From: an uncultured Collinsella sp.
GTDB taxonomy: Bacteria; Actinomycetota; Coriobacteriia; Coriobacteriales; Coriobacteriaceae
Direction of reading: 5' to 3'
DNA: 12,890 bases
Assembly: GCA_902468695.1 (NCBI GenBank)
Contig: CABQZS010000090.1
Location: 1-12,890 of the forward strand
In this document: positions 6,151-11,613 of the stretch, piece after piece
Position numbering within the stretch: position 1 is the first letter of the stretch
Layout: the number at the start of each line of letters is the position of its first letter
Position numbers and translations under genes: made by a program
The notes under the pieces: model-generated
What the model was told of the DNA's origin: nothing
Database searches by the model: none
The model's input: only the letters and a program-made list of their open reading frames with translations

Positions 6151-6163
6151 GGAGGAACACACT

Positions 6164-6997
6164 ATGGCAACCGCAACCAAGGACGTGTCCCTGAACAAGA
6201 AGGTCAGCCAGTTCTTCTGGCGCTCCTGGGCCATCCAGGCCTCTTGGAACTACGAGCGTCAGATGAACATGGGCTTCCTCTACGGCATGGTTCCCACGCT
6301 CGATCGCCTCTATCCGGACGAGTCCGACCCCAAGCAGCTCGCTGCTAAGAAAGAGGCTTACCACCGTCACATGGCGTTCTACAACTGCACCCCGCAGACG
6401 AGCGCTTTCATCCTGGGTCTCGCCGCCTCCATGGAGGAGGAGTACGCCAAGGATCCCGAGAACTTCGATCCCGATTCGATCAACGCGGTCAAGACCTCCC
6501 TCATGGGCCCGCTTTCCGGCATCGGTGACTCCTTCTTCCAGGGCACCATCCGCGTTATCGCCTTTGGCCTGGGCGTTCAGCTGGCTCAGCAGGGCTCCAT
6601 CATGGGCCCGATCCTGGCCATGCTCATCTCCATCGTCCCCTCTGTGCTGATCACTTGGTTCGCAGCCAAGATGGGCTATCAGGGCGGCCACGAGTACCTG
6701 AGCAAGCTTCAGGGCGGCGACCTCATGGAGAAGCTCATGTATGTCTGCGGCATCGTGGGCCTTATGTCCGTGGGCGGCATGATCGCTACGCTGATCGGCG
6801 CCACCACCCCGCTGCAGTTCGCTGAGGGTACCGTCGTTATCCAAGACATCCTGGACGGCATGATGCCGCAGATGATCTCCCTCGGCCTCACCGGCCTTAT
6901 GTACTGGCTCATCAAGAAGAACGTCAACACCGGTTGGCTTCTCGTGATCGCCATCGTGGGCGGCATCGCCCTCTCTGCGGCCGGCATCCTGGCCTAG
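6164..6997 (+). CDS. PTS mannose-family EIID component
   Basis: This 277-residue partner of EIIC is of normal ManZ/GfrD length. Recognisable marks are FFWRSWAIQASWNYERQMNM near residues 17-36, the YNCTPQTSAFILGLAASMEE stretch around 74-93, and SLMGPLSGIGDSFFQGTIRV around 110-130; a hydrophobic C-terminal third with membrane helices ends in GGIALSAAGILA. EIID proteins sit at the membrane and complete the transport channel with EIIC. I start at ATG 6164 because GGAGGA (6151-6156) lies seven bases upstream; the frame is open further 5' but overlaps IIC. A 198-bp gap with a strong hairpin separates it from the deglycase gene, so IID ends the tightly packed part of the operon. Confidence 0.93.
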   Translation: MATATKDVSLNKKVSQFFWRSWAIQASWNYERQMNMGFLYGMVPTLDRLYPDESDPKQLAAKKEAYHRHMAFYNCTPQTSAFILGLAASMEEEYAKDPENFDPDSINAVKTSLMGPLSGIGDSFFQGTIRVIAFGLGVQLAQQGSIMGPILAMLISIVPSVLITWFAAKMGYQGGHEYLSKLQGGDLMEKLMYVCGIVGLMSVGGMIATLIGATTPLQFAEGTVVIQDILDGMMPQMISLGLTGLMYWLIKKNVNTGWLLVIAIVGGIALSAAGILA

Positions 6998-7027
6998 TCG
7001 CGACCAAGCGTCTAACCGCTTTCCCCC

Positions 7028-7066
7028 GGGGGCCTGCCTGACATCCCATACCCCAGGCAGGCTCCC
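7028..7066 (+). repeat. 13-bp hairpin between EIID and the second deglycase gene
   Basis: GGGGGCCTGCCTG (7028-7040) pairs with CAGGCAGGCTCCC (7054-7066), with one G.U pair and a 13-nt loop. No U-tract follows, so read-through is expected. Such hairpins between operon genes often stabilise the upstream mRNA or set unequal expression of the two parts. A second small hairpin, GGACCG (7113-7118)/CGGTCC (7125-7130), lies in the same 198-bp gap. Confidence 0.65.
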
Positions 7067-7195
7067 ATCCCTATACGTGACAATAGGCCAGTCCCTTTGT
7101 CGCATCTTCAACGGACCGGCGATTCGGTCCAAATCACGGTAACCCTGCGTGCGCCCGGCAAAGTGGCGCCGCAAAAATCGAAAGGAATGTGTCAG

Positions 7196-8179
7196 ATGTA
7201 CGAGATCGACCTTAACCTCCCTAAGCAGATCGTCGCTGACGTCCTGTCCGACCACGAGATTCACAGCGTCGCTTTCGTCGGCTGCGGTGCTTCCATGTCC
7301 GACCTGTACCCCGCCAAGTACTTCCTGGCCAACAACACGGACAAGCTGAACGTTCAGATCTTCACCGCTAACGAGTTCAACTACGATACGCCTTCCTGGG
7401 TCAACGAGCACACCTTCGTGATCACCTGCTCCCTCGGTGGCTCCACGCCCGAGACCGTCGAGGCCAACAAGACCGCCAAGAAGCACAACTGCCCGGTCGT
7501 CTCCCTCACCAACAAGGCTGGCTCCGCTCTGACCGTCGACGCCGACCACGTCATCGTCCACGGCTTCCACGCCAACTACGCTGCCAAGTGCGAGAAGCCC
7601 GGCTATGCCATCGCTCTTGCTGTCGAGATCCTTCAGCAGACCGAGGGCTATGACCACTACGAGGATATGATCACCGGCCTCACCAACATCTTTGATCTCT
7701 GCGAGAACGCCGCTCAGCACTGCAAGAAGCTCGCCAAGAAGTTCGCCGAGGACTTCAAGGACGACAAGATGATCTACTTCATGGCTTCCGGTGCCTCCGA
7801 GAAGATGGCTTATTCTCACGCCGCCTTCCTGTTCACCGAGATGCAGTGGATCGACGCCGCCGCCTACAACACCGGCGAGTACTTCCACGGCCCGTTCGAG
7901 GTTTCCACCGAGGGTAAGCCCTACGTCTTCTTCATGTCTGATGGCGCTACCCGTCCGATGGACGCCCGCGCCCTCACCTTCCTTGAGCGCATGGGCGCCA
8001 AGGTCGCTCTGATTGACTCCAAGGACTACGGCCTGGCTGATGCCGTGCCCGCGAGCGTCATCACCTACTTCAACCCGCTGCTGCACCTCGCCGTTATGCG
8101 CGAGTATGGCAACCAGATCGCCGAGGCTCGTCAGCACCCGCTGACCATGCGTCGCTACATGTGGAAGCTTTCCTACTAA
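7196..8179 (+). CDS. SIS-domain Amadori-product 6-phosphate deglycase, FrlB/FraB/GfrF-like (second copy)
   Basis: This 327-residue, two-SIS-domain protein matches the FrlB/FraB deglycases in length and motifs. Visible are AFVGCGASMSDLYPAKYF at 26-43, the phosphosugar loop CSLGGSTPETVEA at 78-90, LQQTEGYDHYE at 146-156, and the C-terminal RRYMWKLSY. E215 (FTEMQWID) and H231 (GEYFHGPFE) fall almost exactly where FraB has its catalytic Glu214 and His230. The predicted cytoplasmic reaction splits the 6-phosphate made by the upstream PTS, for example fructoselysine 6-phosphate, to a hexose phosphate and the free amine. PTS delivery would make a FrlD-type kinase unnecessary, and none is seen. I chose ATG 7196 because AAAGGA (7181-7186) is nine bases upstream; an ATG at 7187 touches that site. 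The gene ends the operon at a strong terminator. The family is firm, the substrate inferred. Confidence 0.88.
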   Translation: MYEIDLNLPKQIVADVLSDHEIHSVAFVGCGASMSDLYPAKYFLANNTDKLNVQIFTANEFNYDTPSWVNEHTFVITCSLGGSTPETVEANKTAKKHNCPVVSLTNKAGSALTVDADHVIVHGFHANYAAKCEKPGYAIALAVEILQQTEGYDHYEDMITGLTNIFDLCENAAQHCKKLAKKFAEDFKDDKMIYFMASGASEKMAYSHAAFLFTEMQWIDAAAYNTGEYFHGPFEVSTEGKPYVFFMSDGATRPMDARALTFLERMGAKVALIDSKDYGLADAVPASVITYFNPLLHLAVMREYGNQIAEARQHPLTMRRYMWKLSY

Positions 8180-8181
8180 TC

Positions 8182-8200
8182 ACAAGTAAGTAGACCTTAC
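8182..8200. repeat. Partial copy of the AGTAGAC repeat arm
   Basis: ACAAGTAAGTAGACCTT, just after the deglycase stop, matches the minus-strand reading of the right arm of the 9068-9186 element (ACAAGTGAGTAGACTTT) at all but two positions. GTAAG and CTTAC within it also form a 5-bp hairpin. It may be a remnant of the same repeat family. Confidence 0.45.
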
Positions 8201-8213
8201 AGGTTGATTGAGA

Positions 8214-8245
8214 GGGGATGGGGTTTGCGCCCCGTCCCCTTTTTT
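8214..8245 (+). terminator. Rho-independent terminator of the PTS-deglycase operon
   Basis: GGGGATGGGG (8214-8223) pairs with CCCCGTCCCC (8230-8239) over ten base pairs with one U.G, around the loop TTTGCG, and is followed by six T residues (8240-8245). It is the only textbook intrinsic terminator in the window and marks the operon end, 35 bp after the deglycase stop. Confidence 0.95.
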
Positions 8246-8280
8246 GCTCTGGGGAGGGCGTGTCTGTCGCGTCATAAAAC

Positions 8281-8325
8281 CCCAGATAAAACCTACCAAA
8301 ATAAACCTGTCCCCTTTTTGGCAGG
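8281..8325 (+). repeat. AACCTRCC hairpin repeat, copy 2
   Basis: Its left 22 bases, from CCCAGATAAAACCTACC up to the AAAAT that follows, are identical to 10417-10438. ACCTACCAAAA (8291-8301) can pair with TTTTTGGCAGGT (8315-8326), with one mismatch, around a loop containing CCTGTCCCC. The right end runs directly into the GGGAGGAG ribosome-binding site of the HAD gene, so a folded repeat could affect its translation. Confidence 0.7.
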
Positions 8326-8340
8326 TGGGAGGAGATGCGT

Positions 8341-8970
8341 ATGATCAAGGCAGTGCTGTTTGACATGGACGGAGTGCTGGTCGATACCGAGTGGTTCTAC
8401 AACCGTCGCCGCGTGGCGTTTATGGAAGAGAAGGGGTTCCACTTTGACGAGATCCCCGATCTTTCGGGGTCTAACGAGCCGGCCATTTGGGAGGCGCTGG
8501 TGCCCGACGATGTTGAGCTGCGCGAGCGCCTGCGCGTGGAGTACAAGCAGGTCTACAGCCCGGACCATCCCGTTCCGTATGCCGAGCTGCTCAACGAGCA
8601 GACGGAGCCGGTGATGCGCAAGCTGCACGAGCGCGGCGTGAAGTGCGCCATCGCAAGCTCGTCCTATCGCGAGCTCATTGACGAGCTGGTGGGGATTGCC
8701 GGTATCGCCGACGTGCTGGACTACACCATCAGCGGTCACGAGTGCAGTGCGTTTAAGCCCGACCCCGAGATCTACCTGCGTGCCATGGAGGCGCTGGGGG
8801 TGGAGCCTGCCGAATGCCTGGTTATCGAGGACTCGCCTTTGGGCATCGAGGCCGGCAAGCGCTCCGGCGCCCGCGTCCTGGCGCTGCGTCCGCACGAGGG
8901 CGTCAACCTAGATCAGTCCGCCGCCGACGTTGTCATCGACAGCCTGACCGACATTTTGGCCGCTTTGTAG
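8341..8970 (+). CDS. HAD-superfamily hydrolase, beta-phosphoglucomutase/phosphatase-like
   Basis: This 209-residue HAD subfamily IA enzyme has the alpha-helical C1 cap of the beta-phosphoglucomutase/sugar-phosphatase group. Numbered from ATG 8341, motif I is LFDMDGVLVDTE with nucleophile D8 and acid/base D10, motif II is AIASSS at about 103-108, the motif III lysine is K139 in FKPDPEIY, and motif IV is VIEDSPLGIEA with E163-D164. Such enzymes dephosphorylate or isomerise small sugar phosphates in the cytoplasm. The start at 8341 is preferred because GGGAGGAG (8327-8334) lies six bases upstream, while the ATG at 8335 abuts it. The gene lies after the operon terminator, so it is a separate unit, although a sugar-phosphate role would suit the locus. 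The exact substrate is unknown. Confidence 0.85.
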   Translation: MIKAVLFDMDGVLVDTEWFYNRRRVAFMEEKGFHFDEIPDLSGSNEPAIWEALVPDDVELRERLRVEYKQVYSPDHPVPYAELLNEQTEPVMRKLHERGVKCAIASSSYRELIDELVGIAGIADVLDYTISGHECSAFKPDPEIYLRAMEALGVEPAECLVIEDSPLGIEAGKRSGARVLALRPHEGVNLDQSAADVVIDSLTDILAAL

Positions 8971-8973
8971 TGT

Positions 8974-9021
8974 CAATCCGCCGCGAGAAGCATTGGTTCA
9001 CGCGTCTTTTGCTGCGGATTG
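8974..9021. repeat. 8-bp inverted repeat after the HAD gene
   Basis: CAATCCGC (8974-8981) and GCGGATTG (9014-9021) are perfect complements 32 bases apart, beginning three bases after the HAD stop. It could fold as a 3'-end structure, but the loop is long and no U-tract follows, so terminator function is uncertain. Confidence 0.35.
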
Positions 9022-9067
9022 GCTTAATTTGTCCTCTATTTGGATTCGTTTGGCTTCGATTCGGACT

Positions 9068-9186
9068 AAGTGAGTAGACTTTTTGGTGCAGTACGAGCAC
9101 AAAGTGCATCTGCTCTAGCAAAACCGCAGGTCACAGGGGTGGCGGTTTTGGGTGTGCTCGGCAGATCGTAAAAAGTCTACTCACTT
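9068..9186. repeat. 119-bp element with perfect 17-bp inverted ends (MITE-like or structured RNA)
   Basis: AAGTGAGTAGACTTTTT (9068-9084) and AAAAAGTCTACTCACTT (9170-9186) are exact reverse complements. Inside lie CGAGCAC (9094-9100)/GTGCTCG (9154-9160) and the nine-base pair CAAAACCGC (9119-9127)/GCGGTTTTG (9142-9150). ATCTGC (9108-9113) can also pair with GCAGAT (9161-9166), which would cross the CGAGCAC stem, so there are alternative folds or a pseudoknot. No transposase or clear target duplication is seen. It fills much of the 355-bp gap between the HAD and YitT-family genes, in which I find no convincing small gene. Confidence 0.75.
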
Positions 9187-9248
9187 GTAATTTGGGCCTT
9201 TGGTCGTGGAGGCTGTTGGTCCCGCTTTGGTTGTCGAGAGAGGGTGAA

Positions 9249-9280
9249 TTGAAGCGCCCCCGCACGCTCCATGCTACAAT
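9249..9280 (+). promoter_or_regulatory. Promoter of the YitT-family gene
   Basis: TGCTACAAT (9272-9280) is an extended -10 box with a good TACAAT core. TTGAAG (9249-9254) is a possible -35 but is 20 bp away, longer than ideal; the TG extension could compensate. The start codon is 45 bp further downstream. Confidence 0.5.
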
Positions 9281-9325
9281 CGCGGGCATGCCCCACAACT
9301 ACATCTGCCTTCGAAAGGAGCTTCC

Positions 9326-10333
9326 GTGGCGAACGCCATCGATCAGCTCACGGACCGCGTGCTCGTGCTCGGCCGCCTCACCATCGTCCGCCGTGCCATT
9401 ACCGCCGTGGCGGTCACAATTTCCGCCGTTCTCCAGACATTTCTGATCCAGGCGTTCATTCAGCCCGCCGACCTGCTTCCGAGCGGTCTTACCGGCGTCG
9501 CGGTCCTGCTCGATCGCGTTACCTCGCTGGGCGGCGTTCACATCGACATCTCGCTCGGCATGCTTGCGCTCAACATTCCCGTGGCGCTCCTATGCTGGAG
9601 CGGCATTAGCAAGCGCTTCGTCATCTTCTCGATGATGCAGGTCGTGCTCTCGTCGCTGTTCCTCAACGTCTTTCACTTCGCTCCATTTTTGGGCGACAAG
9701 ATCATGCTCATCATTTTTGGCGGCGTGGTCTCGGGTCTGGGCGCTGCCATCGCACTTAAATCCGGCGCATCCACCGGCGGCACCGACTTTATCGCGCTGT
9801 GGGTCTCCAACCACACGGGCAAGACCATCTGGGGCGTCATCTTTGGTTTCAACTGCTTTATCCTGGCGATCTTTGGCTTTATGTTTGGCTGGGACAAGGC
9901 GGCGTATTCCATCGTGTTCCAGTTTATTTCGACCAAGACCATCGACAGTTTCTATCGTCGCTACGATCGCGTGACGCTGCAGATCACGACGCGTAAGGCA
10001 GACGAGGTCATGACTGCCTACGTAAACCATTTTCAGCACGGCATTAGCTGCGCCGAGGTCGTCGGCGGATATAGCCGCGAAAAGATGTACCTGCTGAACA
10101 CCGTTGTCTCGACCTACGAGAGTCAGGACATTATCAAGCTGGTGTGCGACGTTGATCCCGGCGCCGTGATCAACGTGTTCCACACGCTCAACTTTGTGGG
10201 CGGCTGGTGGGGTGGTCATGTCGACGAGCCCATGCCCACGGCTGTTCCCGATCCCGACAAGCCCGCACGCATGGCCAGCAGGCAGGCGCGCCTCAGCGAA
10301 CAGGACAGCCTGCAGCAGGACGACGGCAAGTAG
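9326..10333 (+). CDS. YitT-family membrane protein (DUF161 plus DUF2179)
   Basis: This 335-residue protein has an N-terminal membrane half (about residues 20-205, five or six helices) followed by a soluble domain at about 218-292. PSGLTGVAVLL at 52-62 and KSGASTGGTDFIALWVSNHT at 145-164 are the typical repeats of the YitT membrane domain, and the VTLQITTRKADEV to VIN.FHTLNF region is the DUF2179 domain. The last 40 residues are hydrophilic and charged. The function of YitT proteins is not established; a transport or signalling role at the membrane is usually assumed. A GTG start is chosen because GAAAGGAG (9313-9320) is five bases upstream. It has its own promoter and no clear link to the sugar genes. 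Confidence 0.88.
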   Translation: MANAIDQLTDRVLVLGRLTIVRRAITAVAVTISAVLQTFLIQAFIQPADLLPSGLTGVAVLLDRVTSLGGVHIDISLGMLALNIPVALLCWSGISKRFVIFSMMQVVLSSLFLNVFHFAPFLGDKIMLIIFGGVVSGLGAAIALKSGASTGGTDFIALWVSNHTGKTIWGVIFGFNCFILAIFGFMFGWDKAAYSIVFQFISTKTIDSFYRRYDRVTLQITTRKADEVMTAYVNHFQHGISCAEVVGGYSREKMYLLNTVVSTYESQDIIKLVCDVDPGAVINVFHTLNFVGGWWGGHVDEPMPTAVPDPDKPARMASRQARLSEQDSLQQDDGK

Positions 10334-10370
10334 GGTATTGGCATTTTGCCGGTTCTGCGCAACCCATCCG

Positions 10371-10414
10371 AACGAGCCCCCCGAAAGCCCCGTTGCTTTC
10401 GAGAGGCTCTCGTT
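10371..10414 (+). terminator. Possible terminator hairpin after the YitT-family gene
   Basis: AACGAGCC (10371-10378) pairs with GGCTCTCGTT (10405-10414), and CGAAAG (10382-10387) with CTTTCG (10396-10401), separated by a small internal loop and capped by an 8-nt loop. Only three T residues end it, so termination is likely partial or Rho-assisted. It lies 37 bp after the stop. Confidence 0.5.
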
Positions 10415-10416
10415 TG

Positions 10417-10460
10417 CCCAGATAAAACCTACCAAAATGAAGCTGTCGCTTTTTGGTAGG
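10417..10460 (+). repeat. AACCTRCC hairpin repeat, copy 3
   Basis: It starts with CCCAGATAAAACCTACCAAA, identical to the copy at 8281, and ends in TTTTTGGTAGG, which pairs perfectly with CCTACCAAAA. The middle (GAAGCTGTCGC) differs from the CCTGTCCC loop of the other copies by a few bases. It lies between the YitT terminator-like hairpin and the second gntR promoter. Confidence 0.7.
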
Positions 10461-10498
10461 GAGGGTGTATCGTATTATCATTATGAGGTAATATGAAA

Positions 10499-10514
10499 CT
10501 AGACGTTATATACG
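10499..10514 (-). promoter_or_regulatory. Candidate GntR operator before the second gntR gene (site c)
   Basis: Read on the minus strand this is CGTATATAACGTCTAG, sharing GTATATAACG with 3072-3081 and nearly matching GTATAAGACG at 4353-4362. It lies 38 bp before the start codon, at about the same distance as the EamA copy, in an AT-rich stretch. I infer autoregulation by the 10553-11272 protein. No clear -35/-10 pair stands out. Confidence 0.5.
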
Positions 10515-10552
10515 TATTAGTTATTTCGATATTTCGATAAGAGTGATTAGAT

Positions 10553-11272
10553 ATGCCTGCGCCCAAAAATGCACCGCTTTACCAGCAGATTTACGACGAA
10601 ATCAAGGATGCGATCGAGAAAGGTGTTTATGCACCCAAGGAGCGTATTCCGTCCGAGCTTGAGCTAGCCGAGCAGTACGACGTGAGCCGCATTACGGTGC
10701 GCCGCGCCGTCGAGGAGCTGTGCTCCGATGGCTACCTGGTTAAGCAGCAGGGCCGTGGCACCTTTGTCTCCACGCCGCACATCAACCGCCAGTTCCACGC
10801 TTCGACGCTGCAGACGTTTACCGCGCTGTGTGCCGACAACGGCATGAAGGCCGGCGCGCATGTGGTCGATCGCCAGATTGTGCCGGCACGTCAAAACGAG
10901 ATGGAGTTCTTTGGCCTGCAGAAGGACGCGCTGCTGCTGCATATTAAGCGCGTGCGTACAGCCGACGGCGAGCCCATCTTTGAGGAGAACATCTTTGTGC
11001 CGTTTGACGCCTACCGTGAGTTGTTGACGGCCGATCTTGAGGACAAGTCGATTTTTGCCGAGGTCGAGCGTGTTGGCGGAACGCCGATTGTCTCGGTTGG
11101 CTACCGCACGGTCGAGGCCGTTCGTGCCAATACCGAGCAGGCGGCCGAGTTGGGCATTGCTCCGCACGATCCGCTGCTCAACCTGCGTGCCAGCTTTACC
11201 GGTCCCAATGGCGAGCCGGTTCTGATGGGTAAGCAGTACTACGTGGGATCGCGCTACGTTATGGTGATGTAG
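10553..11272 (+). CDS. GntR-family (HutC/UTRA) transcriptional regulator, candidate regulator of the PTS operon
   Basis: This 239-residue protein has a GntR winged helix at about residues 8-75, with IPSELELAEQYDVSRITVRRAV at 32-53 and the wing KQQGRGTFV, then a UTRA ligand-binding domain at about 95-235. The regulator at 853-1575 has the same layout, but the two are diverged in sequence. HutC-family members such as FrlR or NagR act as repressors released by sugar or amino-sugar phosphates. The putative operator in its own promoter recurs before the EamA gene and the PTS operon but not before the first deglycase gene, suggesting a regulon of those three units. The ATG at 10553 has only a weak AAGAG upstream, so poor translation would keep the level low. 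Specificity is inferred from the motifs, not shown. Confidence 0.9.
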   Translation: MPAPKNAPLYQQIYDEIKDAIEKGVYAPKERIPSELELAEQYDVSRITVRRAVEELCSDGYLVKQQGRGTFVSTPHINRQFHASTLQTFTALCADNGMKAGAHVVDRQIVPARQNEMEFFGLQKDALLLHIKRVRTADGEPIFEENIFVPFDAYRELLTADLEDKSIFAEVERVGGTPIVSVGYRTVEAVRANTEQAAELGIAPHDPLLNLRASFTGPNGEPVLMGKQYYVGSRYVMVM

Positions 11273-11279
11273 GGTTGGT

Positions 11280-11303
11280 TCCGCCGTTCTAACGAACGGC
11301 GGA
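11280..11303 (+). repeat. Perfect hairpin after the second gntR gene
   Basis: CCGCCGTTC (11281-11289) and GAACGGCGG (11294-11302), extended by a T-A pair, close a TAAC loop. It begins seven bases after the stop codon and corresponds in position and loop to the hairpin at 2774-2801, ahead of the other structured element. It has no U-tract. Confidence 0.8.
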
Positions 11304-11307
11304 TCGG

Positions 11308-11424
11308 TCGACGCTGCAAGCCCGCCAGAGCGGCAATCTGCCTTTCAACTTCGGCGGCATGATCAGAAGATCAATGCCGCCTTGTTTCAAGGCACCTTGC
11401 TCGCTCTGGCGGGCTTTCGCTGTC
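11308..11424 (+). ncRNA. Multi-stem structured element, copy B (candidate conserved RNA)
   Basis: The same conserved TCGACGCTGC (11308-11317) leads into a perfect 13-bp outer stem, AAGCCCGCCAGAG (11318-11330)/CTCTGGCGGGCTT (11404-11416). This continues into CG-GCAA/TTGC-CG with a bulged T at 11401. Inside are TGCCTT (11339-11344)/AAGGCA (11389-11394) and the hairpin GGCGGCAT (11353-11360)/ATGCCGCC (11374-11381), topped by GATC/GATC with loop AGAA (11365-11368) and bulged A11373. TCGCTGTC (11417-11424) closes the element. The 68-nt core (11333-11400) has the same length as in copy A (2830-2897). It lies between the second gntR and recQ. Confidence 0.7.
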
Positions 11425-11459
11425 GTTGCCAAAACATCGGCGTTGCCATGGCCCGGATG

Positions 11460-11540
11460 CGGCACTTGGGGACGTTCCTTTTCTGCCGGCATCTGGGGAC
11501 ATTCCTTAGTCATTGGGGACGCTCTTAAACGACTAGTCTG
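11460..11540. repeat. REP-like repeat cluster with half palindrome
   Basis: Three related units follow each other: GGCACTTGGGGACGTTCC, GGCATCTGGGGACATTCC and CATTGGGGACGCTC. The last continues as TTAAACGACTAGTC, a degenerate left half of the perfect palindrome at 2952-2987. The first unit is nearly identical to 3012-3024. The 341-bp gap here holds this cluster, the structured element before it and the recQ promoter; I see no gene in it. Confidence 0.6.
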
Positions 11541-11576
11541 GGCGGCGGCCGTGCGGCACCGGTCCGCGTGGCGGCG

Positions 11577-11582
11577 TATAAT
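11577..11582 (+). promoter_or_regulatory. -10 box of the recQ promoter
   Basis: A perfect TATAAT lies 31 bp before the recQ start. No recognisable -35 is found at 16-18 bp upstream in the GC-rich flank, so the assignment rests on the -10 match and its position. Confidence 0.5.
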
Positions 11583-11613
11583 CGGCGGCAGATGACTTGG
11601 ACGTTAGGAAACC

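Noticed and set aside
5320..6234. A 304-codon minus-strand frame opposite EIIC
   Set aside because: It has the same antisense composition (Gly, Asp, His, Gln), shows no family features and conflicts with the EIIC reading frame.
6083..8137. A 684-codon open frame on the minus strand opposite EIID and the second deglycase gene
   Set aside because: It mirrors two well-supported plus-strand genes with clear motifs and ribosome-binding sites. Its low-complexity translation, rich in Gly, His, Asp and Val, is typical of antisense frames in GC-rich codons, and it has no recognisable domain.
9068..9186. CRISPR array
   Set aside because: The repeats are one inverted pair rather than regularly spaced direct repeats, there are no spacers, and no cas gene is in the window.
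11359..11595. A 78-codon frame between the second gntR and recQ
   Set aside because: It runs through the structured element, the REP-like repeats and the recQ -10 box, has no good ribosome-binding site and no protein-like features.
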